From assembly GCA_947630285.1 (NCBI GenBank), contig CANRHD010000005.1:42886-106885 (forward strand): 64,000 bases of DNA. Reading direction: 5' to 3'. The position numbers and the translations under genes are program-made. Position 1 is the first letter of the stretch; the number at the start of each line of letters is the position of its first letter. Below are positions 41,123-50,730 of this stretch, piece after piece. This DNA comes from an uncultured Clostridia bacterium (GTDB lineage Bacteria; Bacillota; Clostridia; Oscillospirales; Acutalibacteraceae). The notes beneath the pieces were generated by a model, which was not told where the DNA came from, ran no database searches, and saw only the letters and a list, made by a program, of their open reading frames with translations.

Positions 41123-41755
41123 ATGAGCTATTGCGACTGGGGAAAATCATCGAAACTCAACAGAGAATATCACGACTGCGAATGGGGCGTTCCCGTTTTC
41201 GACGACCGCAGGCATTTTGAATATATCACGCTTGAGCTGATGCAATGCGGTTTAAGCTGGGATTTGATTATCAAAAAGCGTAAAATTTTAAGTAAATGCT
41301 TTGACGGCTTTGACTTTGAAAAAATTGCGGCCTACTCCCCTGCCGATATTGACAGAATACTCTCAACCGACGGTATGATACGCTCTGTCAAAAAGACCGA
41401 GGCGGTCATAAACAATGCGAAGCGCTTTATTGCCGTGAGGGACGAATTCGGCTCATTCAGCAATTTTATTTGGGGCTTTACGGGCGGCAAGAGCATTGTT
41501 TACAACAAGCACCCCGACGGCTTCATACCTGCGTGTAATGCGCTTTCCGAAAAAATCAGCCTTGAGCTTAAAAAACGAGGGTTTAAATATACGGGAGCGG
41601 TAACGGTATATTCCTATTTACAGGCGTGCGGAATAATTAACGACCACGGAAAAGACTGCCCCTGTTTTGATAAAATCAGGCTCAATTTCCCGACAGCCGA
41701 AAAAAGGCGTTCGGGAGAAAAACACATCGGCTTTTATGCCTACGGCAAAAAATAA
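41123..41755 (+). CDS. tag: DNA-3-methyladenine glycosylase I
   Basis: WGKSSKLNREYHDCEWGVPVFDDRRHFEYITLELMQCGLSW. Confidence 0.92.
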   Translation: MSYCDWGKSSKLNREYHDCEWGVPVFDDRRHFEYITLELMQCGLSWDLIIKKRKILSKCFDGFDFEKIAAYSPADIDRILSTDGMIRSVKKTEAVINNAKRFIAVRDEFGSFSNFIWGFTGGKSIVYNKHPDGFIPACNALSEKISLELKKRGFKYTGAVTVYSYLQACGIINDHGKDCPCFDKIRLNFPTAEKRRSGEKHIGFYAYGKK

Positions 41756-41774
41756 TTTTTATACGGAGCAACAT

Positions 41775-43184
41775 ATGAGCGTTTTAGAGGGACTTGAACC
41801 GAAAAGAGTTTTTTACTATTTTGAGGAGCTTTGCAAAATTCCCCACGGTTCGGGCAACACGAAAAAAATCAGCGAATACTGCGTTGACTTTGCCAAAAGG
41901 CAGGGCCTTGACTGCGTTTGCGACGAACACAACAATGTTGTTATCAGAAAGGGCGCAGTCGCAGGGTATGAAAATCACCCGGGCGTAATTATACAGGGGC
42001 ATCTTGATATGGTTTGCGAAAAGGAAGCAGGCTGTGATTTTGACTTTTCAAGGGACGGACTGCGGCTTTTTACCGACGGGGATTACATCGGCGCTCACGG
42101 CACTACGCTGGGCGGCGACGACGGCATAGCAATAGCTATGGCGCTTGCAATTTTGGAGGACAAAAGCGCACGGCATCCGCCGATAGAGGCGCTCTTTACC
42201 ACGGACGAGGAAACGGGTATGTACGGTGCGAGCGGACTTGACGCCTCACTCATTTCGGGAAAAATCCTCATAAACGCCGACTCCGAAAACGAGGGCGTAC
42301 TGACCGCAGGCTGTGCCGGAGGGGCAAGGGCGCAAATCGAATTGCCGCTTAATTTTGAAAACAGCGAAAAAGATTTTTATAAAATCACCGTTTCGGGGCT
42401 TATCGGCGGACATTCGGGGATTGAAATAGACAAAGGCAGACTAAACGCCGACAAACTGCTTGCCGAATTTTTAAATGAGGTCGGAGAATTTAATTTGGCG
42501 GATATTTCCGGCGGCGCAAAGGACAATGTCATACCAAACAGAAGCGAATGTATTATAGCTTGTGAAAAAGATCCTGCGCCGCTTGCCGACAAGTTTTTCA
42601 AAAGCCGTACAACGGCAAACGACCCGGGACTTAAGGCGGTTATTGAAAGGTGCGGAGGCAGGGCGGTAATAAGCGCCGAGGACTCAATTAAAATTATAAA
42701 TATGCTTAACGAACTGCCGAACGGCGTACAAAAAATGAGCGAGGAAATTGAGGGGCTTGTGCAGACCTCGCTCAATTTGGGTATTATGGAAATCAAAAAC
42801 GGCCGCTTCTGCGCTTCACTTTCCGTGAGAAGCTCTTTAAACGCCGAAAAGACGGAGCTTTTGGAAAAGGTCAGGGATATTTGCGAAAGCTACGGTGCAA
42901 GTTATTCCGACAGCGGCCACTACCCGGCCTGGGAATTTAACAAAAACTCCCGTCTTCGCACGGTTATGACCGACGCATTTAAAAGGCTTTACGGCAGAGA
43001 GCCCGTTACAGAGGTTATTCACGCAGGGCTTGAATGCGGTATTTTGTGCGAAAAAATACAGGGGCTTGACGCCGTTTCCTTCGGCCCCGATATTAAAGAT
43101 ATTCACACGCCGAGAGAACGCCTCAGCGTGTCCTCGGTAAGGCGGAGTTTTGAATATCTTTGCGAAGTTTTAAAGTCACTGTAA
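41775..43184 (+). CDS. pepD: aminoacyl-histidine dipeptidase
   Basis: FEELCKIPHGSGNTKKIS, QGHLDMVCEKE, GTTLGGDDGIAIAM, TTDEETGM. Confidence 0.95.
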   Translation: MSVLEGLEPKRVFYYFEELCKIPHGSGNTKKISEYCVDFAKRQGLDCVCDEHNNVVIRKGAVAGYENHPGVIIQGHLDMVCEKEAGCDFDFSRDGLRLFTDGDYIGAHGTTLGGDDGIAIAMALAILEDKSARHPPIEALFTTDEETGMYGASGLDASLISGKILINADSENEGVLTAGCAGGARAQIELPLNFENSEKDFYKITVSGLIGGHSGIEIDKGRLNADKLLAEFLNEVGEFNLADISGGAKDNVIPNRSECIIACEKDPAPLADKFFKSRTTANDPGLKAVIERCGGRAVISAEDSIKIINMLNELPNGVQKMSEEIEGLVQTSLNLGIMEIKNGRFCASLSVRSSLNAEKTELLEKVRDICESYGASYSDSGHYPAWEFNKNSRLRTVMTDAFKRLYGREPVTEVIHAGLECGILCEKIQGLDAVSFGPDIKDIHTPRERLSVSSVRRSFEYLCEVLKSL

Positions 43185-43240
43185 GGAGATTATATGCCCT
43201 TAAAAATTGCTGCGGCATAATTTTGTGACAGCTGAATTAA

Positions 43241-43309
43241 CATCACGCCTTGTACGGCTACAGCAAGGAATTACCGTGATATTTATTTACTGTCTGTAGC
43301 CGGAAAGGC
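43241..43309 (+). promoter_or_regulatory. candidate pseudoknot leader RNA
   Basis: atcacg(43242-43247)+ccttg(43248-43252) pair with caagg(43264-43268) and cgtgat(43275-43280); loop cggctacag(43255-43263) is complementary to downstream ctgtagccg(43294-43302). Confidence 0.5.
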
Positions 43310-43322
43310 CATGTGAATTAAA

Positions 43323-43868
43323 ATGAAATTTTTTATAGCGTCAGATATACACGGTTCAAGATTTTACTTTAAAAAAATGCTCAACGCCGTTGAAAAGGAA
43401 AATGCGCAGAGGATAGTTTTGCTCGGAGATTTGCTCTATCACGGGCCGAGGAACGGTCTGACCGACGACTATGCGCCCAAAGAGGTTGCCGAAATGCTTA
43501 ACCTGCTTAAAAACAGACTGCTTTGCGTCAGGGGCAACTGCGACAGCGAGGTTGACCAAATGGTGCTTGAGTTTCCCATTATGGCCGATTACGCTATAAT
43601 CAGCGCAGGCGAAAAAAATATTTACCTCACCCACGGCCACATCTTCAATACGGACAATCCCCCTGCGCTGTTAAAGGGCGACATACTTCTGCACGGCCAC
43701 ACGCATATACCTGCGTGGACAAGGTTCGGCGATGAAAACCTGTATCTTAACCCCGGCTCGGTTTCGCTTGCAAAGGAAAACTCGGAGCACGGCTATATGC
43801 TGTTTGAAAACAATATATTTACTTGGAAAAACCTTGACGGTGAAATTTATCACGAACTGTCGATTTAG
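43323..43868 (+). CDS. yfcE: phosphodiesterase (YfcE/MJ0936 metallophosphoesterase)
   Basis: ASDIHGSRF, LLGDLLYHGPRN, VRGNCDSEVDQ, LTHGH, GHTHIP. Confidence 0.92.
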   Translation: MKFFIASDIHGSRFYFKKMLNAVEKENAQRIVLLGDLLYHGPRNGLTDDYAPKEVAEMLNLLKNRLLCVRGNCDSEVDQMVLEFPIMADYAIISAGEKNIYLTHGHIFNTDNPPALLKGDILLHGHTHIPAWTRFGDENLYLNPGSVSLAKENSEHGYMLFENNIFTWKNLDGEIYHELSI

Positions 43869-43982
43869 TTTTTGTCAAGTTTCAATCGGGTTTAGTTAAT
43901 ATTTATCTAAAAGCTACAATAAAAAAGCACGGTACAGGCGGAAAATACCGCAATACGCCGTGCTTTTAATTTTGCGCTTTAA

Positions 43983-44303
43983 TTAGTTCAAATTTTCGTT
44001 GCAGAAATCCTCAATATCCTGCTTTTCACAGCCGCCTACCCTGCGTGCGATTTCCTTGCCGTCCCTTAACAAAATGAGAGTCGGGATTGAAATTATGCCG
44101 TAGACGGAGGCAAGCTCCTGACATTCGTCTACATTTAATCTGCAAACCTTAACAAGCTGTGTTTCTTCGGCAAACGCCTCAACCTCGGGCGCAAGCATTT
44201 TACACGGACCGCACCAATCTGCGTAAAAGTCAATCAAAACGGGCTTTTCGGACTGCCCTACCTCCTGTTGATAATTGTTGAGCGTGATATTGCTTATCTC
44301 CAT
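43983..44303 (-). CDS. trxA: thioredoxin
   Basis: LIDFYADWCGPCKMLAPEVE, ISIPTLILLRDG. Confidence 0.93.
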   Translation of the reverse strand: MEISNITLNNYQQEVGQSEKPVLIDFYADWCGPCKMLAPEVEAFAEETQLVKVCRLNVDECQELASVYGIISIPTLILLRDGKEIARRVGGCEKQDIEDFCNENLN

Positions 44304-44324
44304 TTTAACATATCTCCTTTTTAA

Positions 44325-44870
44325 TCATATGTATCTTACTAAGCTCCTCGCCTTTTCCAGGTCGTTAGAGCTGAGAGGTCTTGTATCCGTTTCACACGCA
44401 AGCATTGAAGCGGAAATTTTTGTGTCCGCATTTTTGAGAACATTCTCCGCCTGCCTTTTAATTATTTCGTATCCCACCCTGCCGTCGCCGCCGGAGGTGA
44501 CGATTAAAACCGCCTTTTTGGGCTTCGGAAAGACACTTTGCGCCCCTCGCCTGTGCTTTGCCTCGTAAAAGCGCTGGAACCTGTCAAACAGGGCCTTTAA
44601 CGGCGCCGGAACCGTGAAATTATAAACGGGCGTTGCTATTATTATTGCGTCCGCCTCGGCATAATATCCGAAAAAATTTTCAAGGTCCTTTTTTGAACAG
44701 CCGTCGGACGCCTTACAGTAACCGCAGGCGTTGCAGGCGACGGGCGCCAGCTCGTAGACATTAAACTGCTTGACCTTGTTCTCCTTGGGGATTGCGGAAA
44801 GAAACTCATTTAAAAGCTTATCCGTATTGCCGAGCGTTCTCGGCGAACCGTTTATGACAAGAAAATTCAT
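44325..44870 (-). CDS. NAD(P)H-dependent oxidoreductase / flavodoxin-fold FMN reductase
   Basis: MNFLVINGSPRTLGNTDKLL, ADAIIIATPVYNF. Confidence 0.88.
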   Translation of the reverse strand: MNFLVINGSPRTLGNTDKLLNEFLSAIPKENKVKQFNVYELAPVACNACGYCKASDGCSKKDLENFFGYYAEADAIIIATPVYNFTVPAPLKALFDRFQRFYEAKHRRGAQSVFPKPKKAVLIVTSGGDGRVGYEIIKRQAENVLKNADTKISASMLACETDTRPLSSNDLEKARSLVRYI

Positions 44871-45355
44871 TTTTCCCTCCGTTGTTTTGTATATAAAATA
44901 TGTGAAAAGTGTATGGAATCTACTGTAAAGTCAGTAAGCTTTACAGACGAATAATCGGCCTTGTCAAACTCCGGGAAAAAGGCGTCCGCATCGCCGCACT
45001 CTGCGTCAATCTCGGTGAGATAAAGCTTGTCGCTGTACTGCAAAAACTGCGAATACACCTTTGCGCCGCCTATGATAAAGATATTGCCGTCCCCTGCCTT
45101 TTCAAGGGCCTCCTCAACGCTTGTAACGACCTGCGCCCCGGGTGCGCTGTAATTTTTATCGGTCGTTATAACGATATTTCTTCTGTCGGGCAGGGCGTGA
45201 GGCAGGGATTCAAAGGTTTTTCTGCCCATAATTACCGTGTTTCCGATTGTGGTTTCACGGAAAAACCTCATATCCTCTTTGAAATGCCAAATTAACCCGT
45301 TATCCTTACCCAATTCACGGTTTTTGCCTATTGCCGCTATCATTGAAACCGACAT
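44867..45355 (-). CDS. folA: dihydrofolate reductase
   Basis: MIAAIGKNRELGKDNGLIWHFKEDMRFFRETT, VIMGRKTFES. Confidence 0.96.
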   Translation of the reverse strand: MSVSMIAAIGKNRELGKDNGLIWHFKEDMRFFRETTIGNTVIMGRKTFESLPHALPDRRNIVITTDKNYSAPGAQVVTSVEEALEKAGDGNIFIIGGAKVYSQFLQYSDKLYLTEIDAECGDADAFFPEFDKADYSSVKLTDFTVDSIHFSHILYTKQRREK

Positions 45356-45388
45356 ATACTCTCCTTAATCAAAGCTTTAATAATTAAT

Positions 45389-46291
45389 TTACTGCGCTAT
45401 GGGGAACTGGATTTTCCCCATATGCTTATAGTCTGTCAGCTTAATATCCCTGCAATCCTTAGACGAGTCAAATTTAAAGAAATCGTCAATTTCGGGATTT
45501 AGCCAAAGCTTCGGCGCAGGTATATCCTCGTTTTCGTCCTGACGCCTTATCTGCTCCTTTATTCCGTCAATCTGATTTACATATATATGGGCGTCTTTTA
45601 TGCTCCAGTCAAGCGTACCCGGTTTAAGCGAGCAAACCTGAGCGAGCATACACAAAAGAGCCGCATACTGTGTTACATTGAAGGGAAGCCCCAGCGGTAC
45701 ATCGCACGAACGCTGATGCACCCAGGCGTTGAGCCTGCCGTCGGTAACATCCCATTCGCTTGACCAAACGCAGGACGGCAGAACGGCGGTTTCGAGATAA
45801 TCGTTTTGCCAGAGCGTCATAATCATACGCCTGTCCTCGGGATTGTTTTTTATTTTATCTATTAAATTTTGAGTCAGCTGAAATTTGTTTACTATATATC
45901 CGTAAGCCGTTCCTATGGTGTGGGCGTATTCCTTTCCGAAGGTCTTATGCACCTGCGTTTTAACAAGCCTGCCGTTTTCGTCGGGAAGCATCTGCTGTGC
46001 GTGCCAAACGCCGTTTTCGTCTATTTCCCACTCGTTCCATATGTTCACGCCTCTCTCCTGAAGCCAGCGCACATCATTTGACTGCGCCTGATAAATCCAA
46101 AGCATTTCAAGCACGGCCTGACGGATAAAAAGCTGTTTTGTGGTTAAAACGGGGAATTCTTCGGACAGGTCAAAATGAAAGTGGTGCGACGGTACCTTAA
46201 CCGAGTTAATACCCGTCCTGTTTTCTACCTCTATCCCCTGAGAAAGTATTTTTCTGCACAAATCAAGATAATCTCTGTCCCATTTTGACAT
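45389..46291 (-). CDS. thyA: thymidylate synthase
   Basis: GYIVNKFQ, LPSCVWSSEWDV, RSCDVPLGLPFNVTQYA. Confidence 0.95.
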   Translation of the reverse strand: MSKWDRDYLDLCRKILSQGIEVENRTGINSVKVPSHHFHFDLSEEFPVLTTKQLFIRQAVLEMLWIYQAQSNDVRWLQERGVNIWNEWEIDENGVWHAQQMLPDENGRLVKTQVHKTFGKEYAHTIGTAYGYIVNKFQLTQNLIDKIKNNPEDRRMIMTLWQNDYLETAVLPSCVWSSEWDVTDGRLNAWVHQRSCDVPLGLPFNVTQYAALLCMLAQVCSLKPGTLDWSIKDAHIYVNQIDGIKEQIRRQDENEDIPAPKLWLNPEIDDFFKFDSSKDCRDIKLTDYKHMGKIQFPIAQ

Positions 46292-46319
46292 AATAGCCCA
46301 TCCTTTTTATTTAATCTTA

Positions 46320-47021
46320 TCACTTATTTGCGGTTTTGATATGAAGCTCTTTCATGCCCTCAACCTCGTCGCATATCTCTTTCAAATTGCAGTTTTTGCA
46401 GTCAAAAAGCACATTGTCCAAAATATGGCTGAGTGCGGAGGTCGTATCTTTAATTTTTTCCGCAACGGAAATTAAGCCGTCATAATCAAAGTCCCTGTCC
46501 GTTACAAGTATAATCTCGGCGCTTTTGACTATGGGGTTCCTAAGGTATTCGCCCATAATGCAGTTAGCGTAATCGGCAAGCGAAATTTTGTCCTTTACCG
46601 CCCTTTTGCCGACCCTTATCTGTTCCCTCATACTGATAGCCGACGCCCTCGACATAAAGCCCTCGGGACAAAAGCTGTAGCGTATCTGTTCAAGCTGTTT
46701 AATCCTGTCAAATGCGTTTTCCTCGTCAATATCTTCTATTTCAAGAAGCACGACCTTTGCAAAAGGACAATCCGCCTTAATATTTTTAATATCGTTTCCC
46801 AGAATATAAGTTCGGTTTGAATACTTAAATGAGCTTGTGACGGCAAGGGTGCTTACGCATTTTTCACCGCTTCCTCCGAGCTCAAAGGCGGTTTCGTTTA
46901 GAAAAAGCACATTGTTTTTGCCGGCGTTTTTAAGCCTTGAGGGGAAATAATCAACCGTTATTGCCGGTCTGCGCCCTATTAAACCGTTTATTTGTGAAAT
47001 AAAACCGTCATATAACTGCAT
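46320..47021 (-). CDS. uncharacterised protein with C-terminal Cys cluster (possible CdhC/AcsB-like domain)
   Basis: FDCKNCNLKEICDEVEGMKELH; last gene of the dehydratase-like operon. Confidence 0.5.
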   Translation of the reverse strand: MQLYDGFISQINGLIGRRPAITVDYFPSRLKNAGKNNVLFLNETAFELGGSGEKCVSTLAVTSSFKYSNRTYILGNDIKNIKADCPFAKVVLLEIEDIDEENAFDRIKQLEQIRYSFCPEGFMSRASAISMREQIRVGKRAVKDKISLADYANCIMGEYLRNPIVKSAEIILVTDRDFDYDGLISVAEKIKDTTSALSHILDNVLFDCKNCNLKEICDEVEGMKELHIKTANK

Positions 47022-47179
47022 TAAAGCTTTCTGTCCTTTTCAAGATTATCATAATGCTTGCCGAGCTTATCATAAACAAAGCGGACAAGCTTCATATCAA
47101 GATTGAACCAATATATAACAAAGGTTAAAACGAACAGACAGACGAGTACTGCCGCAATAATAATCAACGCTTTAATCAT
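47021..47179 (-). CDS. 52-aa single-pass membrane protein (not in supplied ORF track)
   Basis: MIKALIIIAAVLVCLFVLTFVIYWFNLDMKLVRFVYDKLGKHYDNLEKDRKL; 4-nt overlap with upstream gene and 1-nt overlap with downstream start. Confidence 0.75.
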   Translation of the reverse strand: MIKALIIIAAVLVCLFVLTFVIYWFNLDMKLVRFVYDKLGKHYDNLEKDRKL

Positions 47180-47970
47180 TTTGCCAATCCTTTCTGCCTT
47201 GCATATTCAGCGGCGCCGAGAGCGCCCATAAGCTGTGGGTCTATGCTTAAATCGACAACATTTATTTTTAACACCTTTTCTATAGCCTTTTTAAGCCCCT
47301 CGTTTTTGGCACAGCCGCCCGTAAGAGTAATTGAATCGGTTGCGCCGGCCTTTTTTGCCATTACGAAGCAGCGCTTTGCGACGGCGAGTTGAATACCTGC
47401 CGCAATTTCGTCCATGGGCTTGCCCTCGCCTACAAGGGAGATAACCTCCGACTCGGCGAAAACCGTACACTGGGCGGTAATGGGTATAGTGTTTTTGGCG
47501 TTGAGCGAAAGCTTGCAAAATTCGGGAAGCGACATTTCAAAAGCATTTGCCATAGCCTCGAAGAACCTGCCCGTACCGGCGGCGCATTTGTCGTTCATGG
47601 CAAAGTTTTTGACCGTTCCGTCCTCATCTATGGCTATGCCCTTAACATCTTGTCCGCCTATATCTATAATCGCCTTTACCTGCGGATTTGTAACATGTAC
47701 GCCCATGGCGTGACAGCTTATTTCGGAAATATTTTCATCTGCAAAGGGAACCTTATTCCTGCCGTAGCCCGTACCTATAAGATAGGAAAGCTCCTGCGCC
47801 GAGTTTATACCGTCAACCGTATTAAGAGCCTCGTTCAAAGCGAGCTCGGCGCTCTGAACGGGATTTATCTTGCTCCTGACGGTTGAATTTGCAACCATTT
47901 TTCCGTTTTCATCGAGAATTACACATTTTGCATAGGTTGAACCTACATCGCATCCGCCAAAATATTTCAT
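47176..47970 (-). CDS. 2-hydroxyacyl-CoA dehydratase activator-type ATPase (BadF/HgdC family)
   Basis: GGCDVGSTYAKCVILDENG, AIIDIGGQDVKGI, MNDKCAAGTGRFFE, LTGGCAKNEGL. Confidence 0.92.
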   Translation of the reverse strand: MKYFGGCDVGSTYAKCVILDENGKMVANSTVRSKINPVQSAELALNEALNTVDGINSAQELSYLIGTGYGRNKVPFADENISEISCHAMGVHVTNPQVKAIIDIGGQDVKGIAIDEDGTVKNFAMNDKCAAGTGRFFEAMANAFEMSLPEFCKLSLNAKNTIPITAQCTVFAESEVISLVGEGKPMDEIAAGIQLAVAKRCFVMAKKAGATDSITLTGGCAKNEGLKKAIEKVLKINVVDLSIDPQLMGALGAAEYARQKGLAK

Positions 47971-47983
47971 ATCAATTACTCCT

Positions 47984-49534
47984 TTACCAAGCCATAGTAT
48001 CGTCAAAATCAACAAGCGTCGGGTCTACGGGTTCCTCACCCAAAACAGTTGTCATATATTTATTGACATTTTCACGCATATCTCTTCTTGAAATCGTCCT
48101 CGGATCCATAAGGTCCTGCGGAACCCAAATAAAGCTTATATTTCTCTCCCTCGCCTGGTCGTCAAAGATACCTACAAGCCCGTCCATTCCCTTACAGGAA
48201 ATCTGATCGTACATAATTACCATATCGGCATTAAACTCATCGACTATTCTCCAAAGCTCGTCTACAACATTCTGATAGCCGCCCTTGGTGTGCTTTCTCA
48301 TTGTGGTGCGCTGAAGAGTTTTGGCGTAGGTCGCAAGCGCCTTTTCCTTATCCGAGGTATCATACATTATGTAAGAAATCATTGTTTCCATATCCATAAC
48401 AACATTTATGCCCCAGCAGTTTTCAAGCCAATTTGCAAGGCTGGTATAGTAATTTGCGGGGCAGGACCAAACTATTGCCCTGTGCCTCATAACCTTGGAA
48501 ACCTGTTCCTTGTTTTTGTAGCCTTTTAGCATAAGCTTGTTGACCTTTTTGTCGGTTTTCGTGTAGAGCTTATTCATTCCGCCGGAAATGTGGAAATAGT
48601 AAAGTCTGTAAAGCCAGAATGTTGCGCCCGTCATCTGCGGATAATCCGTTTTATTGATGTCCCACTTTTGCAGTTCATATTCAAGCTGTTTGTTGTATCT
48701 GTTCATTGCGGTAAAGAAAGCGTCCCAGTCAAAATTAACGCCCGTCTGCTCCTCAATAAACCTGATTGCGGACTTGACCTCGTCCACCGCATATTCCTGA
48801 ACATCGTCGCCGTTGTACCTCAACGGAACATTTATCGGCCTTGTGGGAATGTTAAAGCGCCTGTCAATAAAGCTTGAGTTGATAACCGAACCGTCGCAGG
48901 GCATATTGCAGGTAAGCGCACACTTTCCCAAAAGCGGATAATCGTCGTTTATCGCAACGCCGGCCTCCGCCGACGGCAGAGGGCAGACATCGGCAGGCAC
49001 GCCGTAGCTCTCCGTTATGTCGAGATAATGCGGAGTTATGAGCTGATCCACCATTGAAGTTAAGAAAATGGGAATAGTGGAAACATGTATATCGTGAAGT
49101 CCGGGAAATCCTGCCGTGAGCTCGGAAGAAAATATTTCATCGACTAAAACGGTCTTATCGCTCATTTTCGGATTTTTGTGAAAATGCTTATCGTTTTTAA
49201 GCAGATAATTTATAATATCCGTAGTGGGTTTTACAAGGCCGTTAAAGTGCAGATGAGCTATGCGAAGATGAGTTCCCCTCAAGCCCTCGGTATGCCTGTC
49301 TACCCAGGCAGGAGCCGAGAGGTACGACGCCATCCAGCGATAGTTCCAAAGCCCCTTTACCGTAGAAACGGGAGCCTTCAGCGTCATTACAATAATATTT
49401 TTCCAGGTGATAAGCCAGCGGTAATAATCATACATCGTGTCGCGAAGCCCGCGCCATTCACGGTGCTTTAACAGCCAGGTCTTATCCTTATGAAGCTTGC
49501 CGAGATCTTTCGGCTGATTTACCCAAAAGCTCAT
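47984..49534 (-). CDS. 2-hydroxyacyl-CoA dehydratase / benzoyl-CoA reductase family subunit
   Basis: size, operon position next to activator, C-term ADMVIMYDQISCKGMDGLVGIFDDQARERNI. Confidence 0.82.
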   Translation of the reverse strand: MSFWVNQPKDLGKLHKDKTWLLKHREWRGLRDTMYDYYRWLITWKNIIVMTLKAPVSTVKGLWNYRWMASYLSAPAWVDRHTEGLRGTHLRIAHLHFNGLVKPTTDIINYLLKNDKHFHKNPKMSDKTVLVDEIFSSELTAGFPGLHDIHVSTIPIFLTSMVDQLITPHYLDITESYGVPADVCPLPSAEAGVAINDDYPLLGKCALTCNMPCDGSVINSSFIDRRFNIPTRPINVPLRYNGDDVQEYAVDEVKSAIRFIEEQTGVNFDWDAFFTAMNRYNKQLEYELQKWDINKTDYPQMTGATFWLYRLYYFHISGGMNKLYTKTDKKVNKLMLKGYKNKEQVSKVMRHRAIVWSCPANYYTSLANWLENCWGINVVMDMETMISYIMYDTSDKEKALATYAKTLQRTTMRKHTKGGYQNVVDELWRIVDEFNADMVIMYDQISCKGMDGLVGIFDDQARERNISFIWVPQDLMDPRTISRRDMRENVNKYMTTVLGEEPVDPTLVDFDDTMAW

Positions 49535-50730
49535 TTATTCTTTTCCCTCTCTTTCTGTATTTTCTTTATTTCAAGGCTTTCGACAAAAGCCTGCACCCTT
49601 GTTCTAAGCTGACCCGAAGCGTTTGCCGTGTATTGCCTGTCAACCGTGACGGAGGGAATACCGTACTCGTTTGTCATTATGTGGGAAGCAAGCGCCCTTT
49701 CATAGCCCCAATATTCGCAGAATTTTATCTGCTCGTAAATAACGCCGTCCGCACGGTAATCGTTTACAAGCTTTTTGACAAATTCCTTTCTGCCCCGAAC
49801 CTTATCCTGATTCATATATCTGGGGCACTGGCAGGTGTTCATATAATGGAGAACTATCTGCTCGAGCACATTGTGTTCACCGCTCAATTTGATTTCCTCC
49901 CTGCCCGGCAGAGAGCCGAAGCAGTAGCGGTCTGCGACAACAAGCGCTCCGGAGTCCTCGATAAGCTTTGTAAAATCGGGGTCGTCCATTTCAGAGCCGA
50001 CCACAACGACCTTTGCCCTGTAATTTTTCTTTTCGTCGGGAACTCTTGTTTTCAATTCCTCCGCCGTTTCACGCAGTTTATCAATAATAAGATATTTGGG
50101 ACAGCAATATGTAACAAGATTAAGCACATGGAATTCATAACCGGTAATTCTCGGGTTTTCCTCTTTCCTGTACTCGCCTATCTCGGTAATAAGCCTGCAA
50201 ACCTCGTTATGCTCCTCAACGGCCTTTCTCAGGGACTGCTCGCTTATATCCACGCCGTAGACCTCATGGAGCCTGTCAAGCACCTTTGTCTGCATCTGGT
50301 TCGCATAGTGCTTTACGGTGTGCGGCTCAATTTTAAAAGGTATATCGGATATGGAGACAAAGAATTTTTCGTTTGCGACGAGATTTAAAACCTCAAAATG
50401 CTCATAGGTTCTGTTCATTTCCGAACACGATTCCGAGCCTATGAAAGCGGAAAGGAAATTGTATCCGCCCTCTATTCCCCTCTCAAGCAAAGCCTTGGAA
50501 TAACCGCACAGATACGAGCTCATATAGTAGGTTGCAATATCCATTGAGCCTGTTCTCGGCGCACGAAGGCGCACGGAAAAGCAGTTGCCGACATTTAACA
50601 GGACCTCGGGGATATGGTAGCATGTATATGCAACGGCCAGTTTACCGTCGTCTATTGCACGGTCAACAAGCTCGTTCTTAGCCTCCTGAAGAAGATTTTC
50701 AAAGTAGATTAAATGCTTTAAATCCTTCAC
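49531..50730 (-). CDS. 2-hydroxyacyl-CoA dehydratase / benzoyl-CoA reductase family subunit
   Basis: SSYLCGYSKALLERGIEGGYNF, NTCQCPRYMNQDKVRGR, ADGVIYEQIKFCEYWGYERA. Confidence 0.85.
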   Translation of the reverse strand: MKDLKHLIYFENLLQEAKNELVDRAIDDGKLAVAYTCYHIPEVLLNVGNCFSVRLRAPRTGSMDIATYYMSSYLCGYSKALLERGIEGGYNFLSAFIGSESCSEMNRTYEHFEVLNLVANEKFFVSISDIPFKIEPHTVKHYANQMQTKVLDRLHEVYGVDISEQSLRKAVEEHNEVCRLITEIGEYRKEENPRITGYEFHVLNLVTYCCPKYLIIDKLRETAEELKTRVPDEKKNYRAKVVVVGSEMDDPDFTKLIEDSGALVVADRYCFGSLPGREEIKLSGEHNVLEQIVLHYMNTCQCPRYMNQDKVRGRKEFVKKLVNDYRADGVIYEQIKFCEYWGYERALASHIMTNEYGIPSVTVDRQYTANASGQLRTRVQAFVESLEIKKIQKEREKNK

